A DNA stretch of 64,000 bases from Eriocheir sinensis (GCF_024679095.1 NW_026111747.1:248001-312000); one strand, 5' to 3'. Counted from the stretch's first letter, positions 16,940 through 33,003 are shown. The notes: generated by a model from the sequence alone, not told the origin. Translations and numbers: made by a program.

Positions 16940-16968
16940 ATGTTCCCTAGGCAGGAACGAAACGTTGC
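16932..16968 (+). ncRNA. Hammerhead-ribozyme-like motif
   Basis: CTGAAGA at 16,934-16,940 fits the first conserved core strand (CUGANGA). It is followed by an extra T, a 5-bp stem GTTCC (16,942-16,946) and GGAAC (16,954-16,958) closing loop CTAGGCA. Next comes GAAACGTT (16,959-16,966), the GAAA core plus a minimal stem III and cleavage-site strand. Helix I would have only two clear pairs (GC 16,932-16,933 with GC 16,967-16,968). Hammerheads of this minimal kind are known in PLE pseudo-LTRs. The extra T after CTGAAGA and the weak helix I mean activity is doubtful. The motif lies a few bases below the predicted transcription start, where the family has it. Confidence 0.42.
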
Positions 16969-17109
16969 AACCAACAACCCAACTTTTGGACAGCTCCTCG
17001 GGGCTTTAGACACCGTCAAAAGAGAGTTGATAAGACTAATAGAAAAAACGCAGCAGAAGCTGAATAATGCAGAAACAGCAGTTTCATTCAATCTCGTATG
17101 CTTAAAAGA

Positions 17110-17113
<4 letters not shown>
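16940..17113 (+). pseudogene. First 58 codons of a PLE reading frame, truncated
   Basis: An ATG that overlaps the hammerhead-like motif opens 58 codons of ordinary amino-acid composition, then runs into (TA)n and becomes Ile-Tyr repeats. Residues 19-45 are rich in Leu, Lys, Glu and Gln with hydrophobics at coiled-coil-like spacing. Residues 47-58 ([12 protein letters not shown]) continue as LLPGYTNL in the inverted left scrap, showing that the parental frame went on. Placed just after a PLE promoter, it is probably the N-terminus of the PLE protein, upstream of the reverse transcriptase. I do not recognise a domain here, and the start codon choice is a guess. Confidence 0.5.
17076..17113 (-). 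repeat. Right 38-bp terminal inverted repeat
   Basis: Perfect inverted match to 16,501-16,538. It lies inside the truncated reading frame and abuts the (TA)n tract. Confidence 0.97.
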
Positions 17114-17148
<35 letters not shown>

Positions 17149-17190
17149 TATCTATAGATATCTCTTTATATATATATATCTATATATATA

Positions 17191-17252
<62 letters not shown>
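17112..17252. repeat. (TA)n tract with TCTATAGA-type interruptions, right of the retroelement
   Basis: A pure TA run at 17,112-17,145, then a mixed stretch with TCTATAGATATCTC and two TATC steps to about 17,193, then pure TA to 17,252. It is less regular than the left tract, so the two sides have different histories. Confidence 0.93.
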
Positions 17253-17257
<5 letters not shown>

Positions 17258-17436
17258 CTACGTTTTTTTATTTGTATTCGTATATATATTTTGAAACATA
17301 TTTACATTGTTTTATATGTATTTTTGCATATCTCTTTCAATACAAATTTACCTTATTGTATGTGCATTTTGTATATTTATTTCAATGCAAATTTAAAAAT
17401 TTTATGTGAATTTTGGTATATATATTTTTATAAGAT
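17253..17436 (+). repeat. 45-bp satellite array, block 12 (+), right flank of the retroelement
   Basis: Resumes in mid-monomer with 'GAAATCTACGTTTTTTTA', the exact continuation of the monomer interrupted at 16,257. It matches 6,937-7,120 and, better, 7,985-8,155. In reverse it matches about 32,370-32,550 and 34,270-34,450. Confidence 0.86.
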
Positions 17437-17622
17437 TACGAAAATTTGAATAAAAAAATAAATTTCAATTTGTATGAAAATAGAAATACAAAATACAACT
17501 ATAATTAGTTAAATTTGTATTTAAATACAAGTACAAAATACACATAAAATAATGTAAATTTGTATGAAATGAAAACAAGTTCACATAAAATAACGTACAT
17601 TTGTATAAAATAGATATACAAA
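17437..17622 (-). repeat. 45-bp satellite array, block 13 (-)
   Basis: Short reverse block. The junction 'TATAAGATTACGAAAATTTG' (about 17,428) is the reverse complement of the junctions at about 32,366 and 34,268. Confidence 0.8.
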
Positions 17623-19010
17623 ATAATTTTATGTGTATTTTGAATATTTATTTTCATACAAATTTAAATTATTTTTGTGTATTTTTGTATATAGTTTTAT
17701 ACAAACTTAGGTTATTTTATGAGTATTTTGTATATCTATTTTCATACAAATACACATTCTTTTATTGATATTTTGTTTATTTATTTTGACGAGAATTTAA
17801 ATTATTTAATGTGTATTTTTGCATATCTCTTTCAACAGAAGTTTACCTTATTGTATGTGCATTTTGTATATTTACTTCAATACAAATTTAAATATTTTAT
17901 GTGTATTTTGGTATATATATTTTTATAAGTTATGCGCTATTTGATGGGAACTTTGCATCTTTATTTTCATACAAATTTACATTATTTTATTAATATTCGG
18001 TGTATTTATTTTGATACGATTTCACATTATTCTATTTGTTTTTTGTATATATTTTTTTTATACATATTTACTTTATTTAATGTGTATCTTGCATATATAT
18101 TTCATACAAATTTATTATCTATTATTTATTTTCATACAAATACACATTCATTTCTTGATATTTTGTTTATTTATTTTGACACGAATTTACCTAGATATGT
18201 ATTTTGTAAAAATATTTTTATACGTATTTACATAATTTCATGTGTATTTTATATATATATTTCTATAGAAATCTACGTTATTTTATGTGTATTCGTATAT
18301 ATATTTTGAAACAAATTAACTTTGTTTTATATGTATTTTTGAATATCTCTTTCAATACATATTTACCTTACTGTATATGCATTTTGTATATTTATTTCAA
18401 TACAAATTTAAATATTTTATGTGTATTTTGGTATATATATTTTTATAAAAAATGCGCTATTTAATGGGAATTTTGCATCTTTCTTTTCATACAAATTTAC
18501 ATTATTTTATTGATATTCTGTGTATTTATATTGATAGGATTTTACATTATTCTATTTCTTTTTTGTATATATTTTTTTATACACATTTACATTATTTAAT
18601 GTGTATCTTGCATATATATTTTATACAAATTTACGTTATTTTAAGTGTATTTGTTTATATATTTTCTTTCAAATTTACATTATTCTATGTGTATTTTGTA
18701 AATGTATTTCAATACAAATTTACCTAATTTTATGTGTATTTTGTATATTTCTTTTCATACAAATTTTAAATATTTTTGTGTATTTTTGTATATAGTTTTA
18801 TACAAATTTAGGTTATTTTATGTACGCATTTACATTATTTAATGTGTGTTTTATATATATATTTTTATGCAAATTTACTTTATTTTATGTGCATTTTTGT
18901 ATATATATTTTTTTAGAAATTTGCGTTATTTTTTTGTGTATTTGTATATGTTTTCTCATACAAATTTACATTATTTGATTGCTATTTTGTTTTTTTATTT
19001 TGATACGAAT
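17623..19010 (+). repeat. 45-bp satellite array, block 14 (+)
   Basis: Forward monomers. Positions 17,820-19,010 match 21,990-23,175 at an offset of about 4.17 kb, sharing the variant 'ACGAATTTACCTAGATATG' (about 18,181 and 22,351). Confidence 0.85.
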
Positions 19011-19786
19011 GAAAATAGATATACAAAATATACATAAAATAAACTAAATTTGTATTGAAATATATATACAAAATACATAAAATAATGTAAATTTGTATCA
19101 AAATATTTTAACAGATGCGCATAAAATAACGTAAATTTGTTTTAAAATATACAAAATACACATTAAAAAATGTAAATATGTATAAAAAAATATATACAAA
19201 ACACAAATAGAATAATGTAAAATCGTATCAAAATAAACACACAGAATATTAATAAAACAATGTAAATTTGTATGAAAATAAAGATGCAAAATACCCATTA
19301 AATAACGCATTTTTTATAAAAATATATGTACCAAAATACACATGAAAAAATTAATTTGTATTAAAATAAATATACAAAATACACATACAATAAGGTAAAT
19401 CTGTATTGAAATAGATATGCAAAATCCATATAAAACAATGTAAATTTGTTTCAAAATATATATACGAATACACATAAAATAACGTAGATTTGTATAAAAA
19501 TATATATTCAAAATACACATAAAATTAAGTAAATACTTATAAGAAAATGTATACAAAATACACATAAAATAATGTAAATTCGTATCAAAATAAATAAACA
19601 AAATACCAATAAAAGAATGTGTATTTGTATAAATATAAATATACAAAATACACATAAAATAACGTAAATTTGTATAAAACTATATACAAAAATACACAGA
19701 AGTTATTAAATTCGTATGAAAATAGATATACAAAATACAGATAAAATAAGCTAAATTTGAATTGAAATGTATATACAAAATACAAT
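19011..19786 (-). repeat. 45-bp satellite array, block 15 (-)
   Basis: Reverse copy of the module at 2,538-3,310. It is also a direct copy of 23,176-23,945. The junction at 19,010 ('GAATGAAAATAGATATAC') is one of five copies. Confidence 0.85.
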
Positions 19787-20424
19787 ATTTTATGTGTATA
19801 TTTGTATTTGTATTTAGGTTATTTTATGTGTATTTTGTATATATATTTTCATCCAAAATTACATTATTTTATTGGTATTTTCTTAATTTAATTCGATACG
19901 AATTTAGATTATTTCATAGGTATTTTCTATACATATTTTTATACTCATTTACATTATCTAATTTGTGTTTTGTATATATATTTTTATGCAAATTTATTTT
20001 ATGTTCATTTTTGTACATATATTTTTATAGAAATTTGCGTTATTTTATGTATATAGTTTTATATAAATTTACGTTATTTTATGTGCATTTTGTATATTTA
20101 TATTTATACAAATACACATTCTTTTATTGGCATATTGTTTATTTACATTTATACGAATTTACATTATTTTATGTGTATTTTGTAAACATTTTTTTATACG
20201 TATTTACTTAATTTTATATGTATTTTGAATATGTATTTTTATAGAAATCTACGTTATTTTATGTGTATTCGTATATATATTTTGAAACAAATTTACAAAA
20301 TTTTATATGTATTTTGCATATCTATTTCAATACAAATTTACCTTATTGTATGTGCATTTTGTATATTTATTTTAATACAATTTGAAATATTTTATGTGTA
20401 TTTTGGTATCAATAATTTTATAAA
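19787..20424 (+). repeat. 45-bp satellite array, block 16 (+)
   Basis: Forward copy of the variants at about 180-815 and the reverse complement of block 2. The junction 'AAAATACAATATTTTATGTG' at 19,778 is identical, in reverse, to that at about 2,530. Confidence 0.85.
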
Positions 20425-21047
20425 AAAACGTAAATTTGTATAAATAAATATGTACAAAACACAAATAGAATAATGTAAAATCGTATCAAAATAAATACAC
20501 AGAATATTAATAAAATAATGTAAATTTGTATGAAAATAAAGAAGCAAAATATCCATAAAATAACGCATTTTTTTTATTTATAAAAATATATATACCAAAA
20601 TACACATCAAAAAATTAAATTTGTATTAAAATAAATATACAAAAACACATACAATAAGGTAAATTTGTATTGAAATAGATATGCAAAATACATATAAAAC
20701 AATGTAAATTTGTTTCAAAATATATATACGAATACACATAAAATAACGTAGATTTCTATAAAAATATATATACAAAAAACACATAAAATGAAGTAAATAC
20801 GTATAAAAAATGGATACAAAATACACATAAAATAATGTAAATTCGTATCCAAATAAATAAACAAAATACCAATAAAAGAATGTGTATTTGTATAAATATA
20901 AATATACAAAATACACATAAAATAACGTAGATTTATATAAAACTATATACAAAAATACACAGAAGTAATTAAATTTGTATGAAAATATATACAAAATACA
21001 CACAAAATAAGCTAAATTTGAATTGAAATATATATACAAAATACACA
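20425..21047 (-). repeat. 45-bp satellite array, block 17 (-)
   Basis: Reverse monomers closely related to block 10 (14,560-15,180 region), with the same order of variants. Confidence 0.8.
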
Positions 21048-21116
21048 TATTTTGCATATCTATTTTCAAACAAATTTAAATTATTTTTTGTATTTTTGTA
21101 TATATTTGTTTTTGTT
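21048..21116 (+). repeat. 45-bp satellite array, block 18 (+), about 1.5 monomers
   Basis: A very short forward patch ('TTTTGCATATCTATTTTC' onward) between two reverse blocks, resembling monomers at about 27,555-27,610. Confidence 0.65.
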
Positions 21117-21402
21117 ATACATAGAATAATGTAAAATCGTATCAAAATAAGTACACAGAATATCAATAAAATAATTTAAATTTGTATGAAAATAAAGATG
21201 CAAAATACCCATAAGATAAAGCATATTTTTTTTTAAAAATACATATACAAAAATACACATAGAATAATTAAATTTGTATTAAAATTAATATACATTAGGC
21301 ACACATACAAAAAGGTAAATTTGTATTGAAAAAAAACGCAAAATACAAATAAAACAGTGTAAATTTGTTTCAAAATATATATACGAATACACATAAAATA
21401 AC
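21117..21402 (-). repeat. 45-bp satellite array, block 19 (-)
   Basis: Reverse monomers related to about 29,700-29,960. It contains a degenerate 'TACATTAGGCACACATAC' monomer at about 21,291. Confidence 0.75.
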
Positions 21403-23175
21403 GTGTATACTGTATATCTATTTTCATACAAATACACATTCTTTTATTGATATTTTGTTTATTTATTTTGACGCGAATTTACATTATTTAATGTGTATTT
21501 TATATATATATTTTTATACGTGTTTACATCATTTGATGTGTATTTTGTATATATATTTCTTTAGAAATCTACGTTGATTTATGAGTATTCGTATATAGAT
21601 TTTGAAATAAATTTACACTGTTTTATGTGTATTTTGCATATTTTTTCAATACAAATTTACCTTATTGTATATGCATTTTGTATATTAATTTTAATACAAA
21701 TTTAATTATGCTATGTATTTTTGTATATGTATTTTTATAAAAATATGCTTTATTTTATGGGTATTTTGCATTTTTATTTTCATACAAATTTAAATTATTT
21801 TATTTATATTCTGTTTATTTTTTTTAAACAATTTTACATTATTCTATGTGTATTTTGTATATCTATTTTTATACGTATTTACTTAATTTTATGTGTATTG
21901 TGTATATATTTTTTTATATAAATCTACGTTATTTTATGTGTATTCGAATATATATTTTGAAACAAATTTACATTGTTTTATATGCATTTTTGCATATCTC
22001 TTTCAATACAAGCTTACCTTATTGTATGTGCATTTTGTATATTTATTTCAATACAAATTTAAATATTTTATGTGTATTTTGGTATATATATTTTTATAAG
22101 AAATGCGCTATTTGATGGGAATTTTGCATCTTTATTTTCATACAAATTTACATTATTTTATTAATATTCGGTGTATTTATTTTGTTACGATTTCACATTA
22201 TTCTATTTGTTTTTTGTATATATTTTTTTTACATATATACATTATTTAATGTGTATCTTGCATATATATTTCATACAAATTTATTATCTATTATTTATTT
22301 TCATGCAAATACACATTCTTTTCATGATATTTTGTTTATTTATTTTGACACGAATTTACCTAGATATGTATTTTGTATATATATTTTTATACGTATTTAC
22401 ATAATTTCATGTGTATTTTGTATATATATTTCTATAGAAATCTACGTTATTTTATGTGTATTCGTATATATATTTTGAAACAAATTAACTTTGTTTTATT
22501 TGTATTTTTGAATATCTCTTTCAATACATATTTACCTTACTGTATATGCATTTTGTATATTTATTTCAATACATATTTAAATATTTTATGTGTATTTTGG
22601 TATATATATTTTTATAAAAAATGCGCTATTTTATGGGAATTTTGCATCTTTCTTTTCACACAAATTTACATTATTTTATTGATATTCTGTGTATTTATAT
22701 TGATAGGATTTTACATTATTCTATTTCTTTTTTGTATATATTTTTTTATACACATTTACATTATTTAATGTGTAACTTGCATATATATTTTATACAAATT
22801 AACGTTATTTTAAGTGTATTTGTTTATATATTTTCATTCAAATTTACAATATTTTATGTGTATTTTGTATATGTATTTCAATACAAATTTACGAAATTTT
22901 ATGTGTATTTTGTATATTTCTTTTCATACAAATTTTAAAAAATTTTGTGTATTTTTGTATATAGTTTTATACAAATTTAGGTTATTTTATGTACGCATTT
23001 ACATTATTTAATGTGTTTTGTATATATATTTTTATGCAAATTTACTTTATTTTATGTGCATTTTTGTACATATATTTTTTTAGAAATTTGCGTTATTTTA
23101 TGTGTATTTGTATATGTTTTCTCAAACAAATTTACATTATTTTATTGCTATTTTGTTTATTTATTTTGATACAAA
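21403..23175 (+). repeat. 45-bp satellite array, block 20 (+)
   Basis: Forward monomers. Positions 21,420-21,990 carry variants shared with 43,260-43,790 and 52,580-53,100 ('GATGTGTATTTTGTATAT' after 'TTTACATCATTT'). From 21,990 it matches block 14. Confidence 0.84.
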
Positions 23176-26100
23176 TGAAAAAAGATATACAAAATATACA
23201 TAAAATAAACTAAATTTGTATTAAAATATATATACAAAAAACATAAAATAATGTAAATTTGTATCAAAATATTTTAACAGATGCGCATAAAATAACGTAA
23301 ATTTGTTTTAAAATATACAAAATACACATTAAATAATTTAAATATGTATAAAAAAATATATACAAAACACAAATAGAATAATGTAAAATTGTATCAAAAT
23401 AAATACACTGAATATTAATAAAACAATGCAAATTTGTATGTAAATAAAGATGCATAATACCCATTAAATAACGCTTTTTTTTATAAAAATATATATACCA
23501 AAATACACATGAAAAAATTAATTTGTATTAAAATAAATATACAAAATACACATACAATAAGGTAAATCTGTATTGAAATAGATATGCAAAATACATATAA
23601 AACAATGTAAATTTGTTTCAAAATATATATACGAATACACATAAAATAACGTAGATTTGTATAAAAATATATATACAAAATACACATAAAATGAAGTAAA
23701 TGCGTATAAGAAAATGTATACAAAATACACATAAAATAATGTAAATTCGTATCAAAATAAATAAACAAAATACCAATAAAAGAATGTGTATTTGTATAAA
23801 TATAAATATACAAAATACACATAAAATAACGTAAATTTGTATAAAACTATATACAAAAATACACAGAAGTTATTAAATTCGTATGAAAATAGATATACAA
23901 AATACAGATTAAATAAGCTAAATTTGAATTGAAATGTATATAGAAAATACATAAAATAATGCAAATTTGCATCAAAATATTTATAAAAATACATATAATA
24001 ACGTAAATTTGTTTTAAAATATATAAACAAAATACACATTAAGTAATGTAAATACGTATAAAAAATATGTACAAAATACACATATAATCATGTAATTCGT
24101 ATCAAACTAAATAAACAAAATATCAATAAAATTATGTAAATTTGTATGAGAAAACATATACAAATACATATAAAATAATGCTAATTTCCATAAAAATATA
24201 TGTCCAAAAATGAACGTAAAATAAAGTAACTTTGGATAAAAATATATATACAAAAAACACTTTAAATAATGTAAATGCGTACATAAAATAACCTAAATAT
24301 GTATAAAACTATATACAAAAAAACACACAAAATAATTTAAATTTGTATGAAAAGAAATATACAAAATACACATAAAATTAGGTTAATTTGTATTGAAATA
24401 CATATACAAAATACATATAAAATAATGTAAATTTTAAAGAAAATATATAAACAAATACACATATAATAACGTAAATTTGTATGAAATATATAATCAAAAT
24501 ACACATTAAGTAATGAAATATGTATAAAAAAAATATATACAAAACACAAATAGAATAATGTAAAATCGTATCAAAATATATACACAGAATATTAATAAAA
24601 TAATGTAAATTTGTATGAAAATTAAGATGCAAAATACCTAAAAAATAACGCATTTTTTTTTAAAATATTGATACCAATATACACATAAAATATTTGAATT
24701 TGTATTAAAATAAATATACAAAAGGCACATACAATAAGGTAAATTTGTATTGAAATAGATATGCAAAATACAAATAAAATAATGTAAATTTGTTTCAAAA
24801 TTTATATACGAATACACATAAAATAACGTAGATTTCTATAAAAATACATATACAAAATACACATAATATTAAGTAAATACGTATAAAAAAATTTATACAA
24901 AATACACATAAAATAATGTAAATTCGTATAAATGTAAATAAACAATATACCAATAAAAGAATGTGTATTTGTATAAATATAAATATACAAAATGCACATA
25001 AAATAACGTAAATTTATATAAAACTATATACATAAAATAACGCAAATTTTTATAAAAATATATGTACAAAAATGAAAAAATAAATTTGCATAAAAATATA
25101 TATACAAAACACACTTTAGATAATGTAAATGAGTATAAAAATATGTATACAAAATACCTATGAAATAATCTAAATTCGTATCGAATTAAATTAAGAAAAT
25201 ATCAAGAAAATAATGTAATTTTGGATGAAAATATATATACAAAATACACATAAAATAACCTAAATACAAATACAAATATACACATAAAATAGTTTGAAAT
25301 TGAATGAAATAAATATACAAAATAAACATAAAATAAGGTAAATTTGTAATGAAATATATGAAACAATACACATAAAATAATATAAATTTGTATGAAAATA
25401 TATATACAAATACACATTAAATAACATGAATTTGTATAAAATTTGTATCAAAATATATACTTATACACAAAATAAAATAACGTAATTTTTTGTATGAAAA
25501 TGTATATACAAAATACACATAAAATAATTTAAATACGTAAAAAAATATATATACAAAAAACACTTAAAATAATGTAAATTTGTATGAAAATATATAAACA
25601 AATACACATAAAATAATGTAAATTTGGATAAAATATATATACAAAATGAACACTAAATAATCTAAATATGTATAAAAAAAATATACAAAATACTCATAAA
25701 ATAATGTTAAATCGTATCAAAATCAATAAAGAGAATATCAATAAAATAATGTAAATTTGTATAAAATAAAGATGCAAAATATATATACAAAAATACATAT
25801 AAAATAGGTAAATTTGTATTCAAATAAATATACAAAATGCACGTACAATAAAGTAAATTTGTATTGAAATAGATATGCAAAATACACATCAATAATGTAA
25901 ATTTGTATCAAAATATATATACGAATACTCATAAAACAGAGTAAATTTCTATGAAAATATACATACAAAATAGATATACAAAATACACATATAACTAGTT
26001 AAATTTGTATTTAAATACATGTACAAAAAACACATAAAATAATGTAGATTTGTATGAAATGAAAACAAATACATTTTATATAAAATATATATACAAAATA

Positions 26101-27312
26101 CACATAGAATAAAGTAAAATCATATCAAAATAAATACACAGAATATCAATAAAATAATGTAAATTTGTATGAAAATAAAGATGCAAAATTCCCATAAAAT
26201 AAAGCATATTTTTATAAAAATACATATATACAAAAATACACATAGATTAATCAAATTTGTATTAAAATTAATATACAAAATGCACATACAATAAGGTAAA
26301 TTTGTATTGAAAAAACATGCAAAATACACATAAAATAATGTAAATTTGTTTCAAAATATATATAAGAATACACATAAAATAACGCAGATTTCTATAGAAA
26401 TATATATACAAAATACACTTGAAATAATGTAAATGCGTATAAAAATATATATACAAAATACACATTAAATAATGTTAATTCGTGTCAAAATAAATAAACA
26501 AAATATCATGAAAAGAATGTGTATTTGTATGAAAATAGATATACAAAATACACATAAAATAACCTAAATTTGTATAAAACTATATGCAAAAATACACAAA
26601 AATAATTTAAACTTGTATGAAAATAAATATACAAAAAACATATAAAAATAGGTAAATTTGTATTGAAATACATATACAAAATACACTGAAAATAATGTAA
26701 ATTTGAATGAAAATATATAAACATATAGACTTAAAATAACGTAAATTTGTATCAAATATATATACAAAAAAACATTAAATAATGTAAATATGTATAAAAA
26801 AAATACATACAAAACACAAATAAAATAATGTAAAATCGTATCAAAATAAATACAGAAAATATTAATAAAATAATGTAAATATGTATGAAAATTAAGATGC
26901 AAAATACCCATGAAATAACGCATTTTTTATAAAAATATAAATACGAAAAAACATAAAATATTTGATTTTGTATTAAAATAAATAGATATACAAAATACAC
27001 ATAAAATAAGCTAAATTTGAATTGAAATATATATACAAAATACATAAAATAATGTAAATTTGTATCAAAATACCTATACAAATACATATATAATAACGTA
27101 AATTTGTGTAAAAATATATAAACAAAATACACATTAAATAATGTTAATATGTATAAAAAAAATGTAAAAAATACACAAATAATCATGTAATTCGTATCAA
27201 AATAAATAGACAAAATACCAATAAAATAATGTAAATTTCTATGAGAAAACATATACAAAATACACATAAATAACGCAAATATCAATAAAATATATATAAT
27301 ATAATATATTTT
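23176..27312 (-). repeat. 45-bp satellite array, block 21 (-), longest reverse run
   Basis: About 4.1 kb of reverse monomers with no gene. 23,176-23,945 copies block 15. 23,945-25,460 is the reverse complement of 1-1,515. 26,015-27,000 is the reverse complement of 10,950-11,955. 26,510-27,312 is the reverse complement of about 46,250-47,050. Confidence 0.85.
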
Positions 27313-27325
27313 ATACATATTTAAA

Positions 27326-29300
<1,975 letters not shown>

Positions 29301-31098
29301 ATTCATATAGAGTAAATTTCTATGAAAATATTTATTCAAAATACATATAAAATTATGTAAATAAGTATAAAAATATATGTATCACATACACCTAAAAAAA
29401 TGAAAATTCGTATCAAAATGAATAAACAAAATTCCGATAAAAGAACGTATATTTGTAGGAAAATAAATATACAAAATACACATAAAATTACGAAAATTTG
29501 AATAAAAGTATATAAAAAAACAAAAACAAAAATTTCAATTTGTATGAAAATGGATATACAAAATACACATATAATTAGTTAAATTTGTATTTAAATACAT
29601 GTACAAAATACACATAAAATAATGTAAATTTGTATGAAATGAAAACAAATTCACATAAAATAACGTACATTTGTATAAAATAGATATACAAAATATACAT
29701 AGAATAATGTAAAACGAATCAAAATAAATACACAGAATATCAATAAAATAATGTAATTTTGTATGAAAATAAAGATGCAAAATACCCATAAAATAAAGCA
29801 TATTTTTTTAAAAATACATATACAAGAATACACATAGAATAATTAAATTTGTATTAAAATTAATAAACAAAATGCACGTACAATAAGGGAAATTTGTATT
29901 GAAAAAATATACAAAATGCACATAAAACAATGTATATTTGTTTCAAAATATATATACGAATACACATAAAATAACGTATATTTCTAAAGAAATATATATA
30001 CAAAATACACATGAAATGACGTAAATACGTATAAAAATATATATACACAATACACATTAAATAATGTAAATTCGCATCAAAATAAATAAACAAAATATCA
30101 ATAAAAGATTGAGTATTTGTATGAAAATAGATGTACAAAATACACATAAAATATTGTAAATTTGTATAAAACTCTATTAAAAAAATACACAAAAATAATT
30201 TAAATTTGTATAAAAATATATATACAAAATGCACATAAAACTAGTTAAATTTCTATTGAAATACATATACAAACTACACATAAAATAATGTAAATTTGAA
30301 CGAAAATATATAAACAAATACACTTAAAATAACGTAAATTTGTATAAATATATATAGAAAATACACATTAAATAATGTAAATATGTATAAAAAAATATAT
30401 ACAAAACACAATTAGAATAATGTAAAAAAGTATCAAAATAAATACTCAGAATATTAATAAAATAATGTAAATTTGTATGAAAATAAAGATGCAAAATACC
30501 CATAAAAGAACGCATTTTTTATGAAAATATATATACCAAAATACACATAAAATATTTAAATTTGTATTACAATAAATATACAAAATGCACATACAATAAG
30601 GTAAATTTGTATTGAAATACATATGCAAAATAAACATAAAACAATGCAAATTAGTTTCAAAATATATATACGAATACACATAAAATAACGTAGATTTCTA
30701 TAAAAATATATATACAAAATACACATAAAATGAAGTGAATACGTATAAGAAAATGTATACAAAATACACATAAAATAATGTAAATTCGTATCAAAATAAA
30801 TAAACAAAATGCCAATAAAAGAATGTTTACTTGAATAAATATAAATATACAAAATACACATAAAATAACGTAAAATTGTATAAAACTATATACAAAAATA
30901 AACAAAAATAATTAAATTTGTCTGAAAATAGATATACAAAAGACACATAAAATAAGCTAAATTTGAATTGAAATAAATATAGAAAATACATAAAATAATG
31001 TAAATTTGTATCAAGATATATATTCAAATACACATATATTAAAATTAATATACAAAATGCGTATATAATAAGGTAAATTTGTATTGAAAAAATATGCA
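29301..31098 (-). repeat. 45-bp satellite array, block 23 (-)
   Basis: Reverse monomers in HOR order. It starts at the junction 'TATTCATATAGAGTAAATTT' (29,302), the reverse of that at about 9,078. It ends at 'GCAACATACACGTTTACTC' (31,095), a junction also found at 33,000 and, reversed, at 15,372. Confidence 0.83.
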
Positions 31099-32366
31099 AC
31101 ATACACGTTTACTCATACAAATTTATATTATTTTATTGGTATTTTGTTTATTTATTTTGATACGAATTACATGTTTATATGTGTATTTTGTACATATTTT
31201 TTATACGTATTTACATTATTTAATGTGTATTTTGTTTATATATTTTCATACAAATTTACGTTATTATATGTGTATTTGTATCAATATTTTGATACAAATT
31301 TACTTTATTTCATGTATTTTGTATATATATTTCAATTCAAATTTAGCTTTTTGTGTGTATTTTGTATATATTTTCATACAAATTTAATTACTTCTGTGTA
31401 TTTTTGTAAATAGTTTTATATAAATTTCCGTTATTTTATGTGTATTTTGTATATTTGTATTTATACAAATAGACATTCTTTTATTGGTATTTTGTTTATT
31501 TATTTTGATACGAATTTACATTATTTTATGTGTATTTTGTATACATTTTTTTATACGTATTTACTTCATTTTATGTGTATTTTGTATATATATTTTTATA
31601 GAAATCTACGTTATTTTATGTGTATTCATATATGTATTTTGAAACAAATTTACATTGTTTTGTATGTATTTTGCATATCTATTTCATTACAAATTTACCT
31701 TATTGTATGTGTTTTTTGTATATTTATTTTAATATAAATTTAATTTTATGATGTGTATTTTGGTATATATATTTTTATAAATAAAAAAAATGCTTTATTT
31801 TATGGGTATTTTGCTTCTTTATTTTCATACAAATTTACATTATTTTATTAATATTCTGTGTATTTATTTTGATACGATTTTACATTATTCTATTTGTGTT
31901 TTGTACATATTTTTTTTATACAAATTTACGTCATTTTAAGTGTATTTGTTTATGTATTTTCATTCAAATTTACATTATTTTATGTGTATTTCGTGTATGT
32001 ATTTCAATACAAATTCACCTAATTTTATGTGTATTTTGTATATTTATTTTCAAACAAATTTAAAATATTTTTGTTTATTTTTGTATATAGTTTGATACAA
32101 ATTTAGGTTATTTTATGTGTGTTTTGTATATCTATTTTCATACAAATACACATTCTTTTATTGATATTTTGTTTATTTATTTTGACGCGAATTTTATGTG
32201 AATTTGTTTTCATTTCATACAAATTTACATTATTTTATGTGTATTTTGTACATGTATTTAAATACAAATTTAACTAATTATATGTGTATTTTGTATATCT
32301 ATTTTCATACAAATTGAAATTTATTTTTTTGTTTTTTTGTATATATTTTTATTCAAATTTTCGTAA
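31099..32366 (+). repeat. 45-bp satellite array, block 24 (+), first arm of a tandem hairpin unit
   Basis: Forward monomers almost collinear with 33,004-34,268 at an offset of about 1.9 kb. With block 25 it makes one unit of a two-unit tandem. Confidence 0.86.
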
Positions 32367-33003
32367 TCTTATAAAAATATATATACCAAAATACACATAA
32401 AATATTTAAATTTGCATTGAAATAAATATACAAAATGCACATACAATAAGGTAAATTTGTATTGAAAGAGATATGCAGAAATACATATAAAGCAATGTAA
32501 ATTTGTTTCAAAATATATATACGAATACAAATAAAAAAACGTAGATTTCTATAAAAATATAAATACAACATACACATAAAACTAAGTAAATTCGTATAAA
32601 AAAATGTATACAAAATACACATAAATTAATGTAAATACGAATTAAAATAAATAAACAAAATACCAATAAAAGAATGTGTATTTGGATAAATATAAATATA
32701 CAAAATACACATACAAAATAAACATAAAATAAGGTAGATTTGTAAAAAAATATATGTACAAAATGCACATAAAATAATGTAAATTTATATAAAAATATAT
32801 ATACAAATACACATAAAATACCATGAATTTGTATAAAATATATATTCAAAATAAATATTAAATAATGTAAAAGCGTATAAGAATATGTATACAAATACAG
32901 ATACAAAAATACACATCGAATAATTAAATTTGTATTAAAATTAATATACAAAATGCGTATATAATAAGGTAAATTTGTTTTGAAAAAATATGCAACATAC
33001 ACG
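32367..33003 (-). repeat. 45-bp satellite array, block 25 (-), second arm of the tandem hairpin unit
   Basis: Reverse monomers. 32,549-32,569 is a PLE-free counterpart of the insertion site. Compared in reverse with 15,373-16,257, about 0.44 kb is missing near 32,875. Confidence 0.84.

Noticed and set aside
16958..16972. Palindrome GTTGCAAC (16,964-16,971) as a separate protein-binding site
   Set aside because: It overlaps the cleavage-site strand of the hammerhead-like motif, which explains it at least as well, and eight bases carry little weight.
16876..17091. Minus-strand open frame of 71 codons with a hydrophobic, cysteine-containing start
   Set aside because: It lies antisense to the promoter-like region and the 5' PLE frame. 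No motif supports it.
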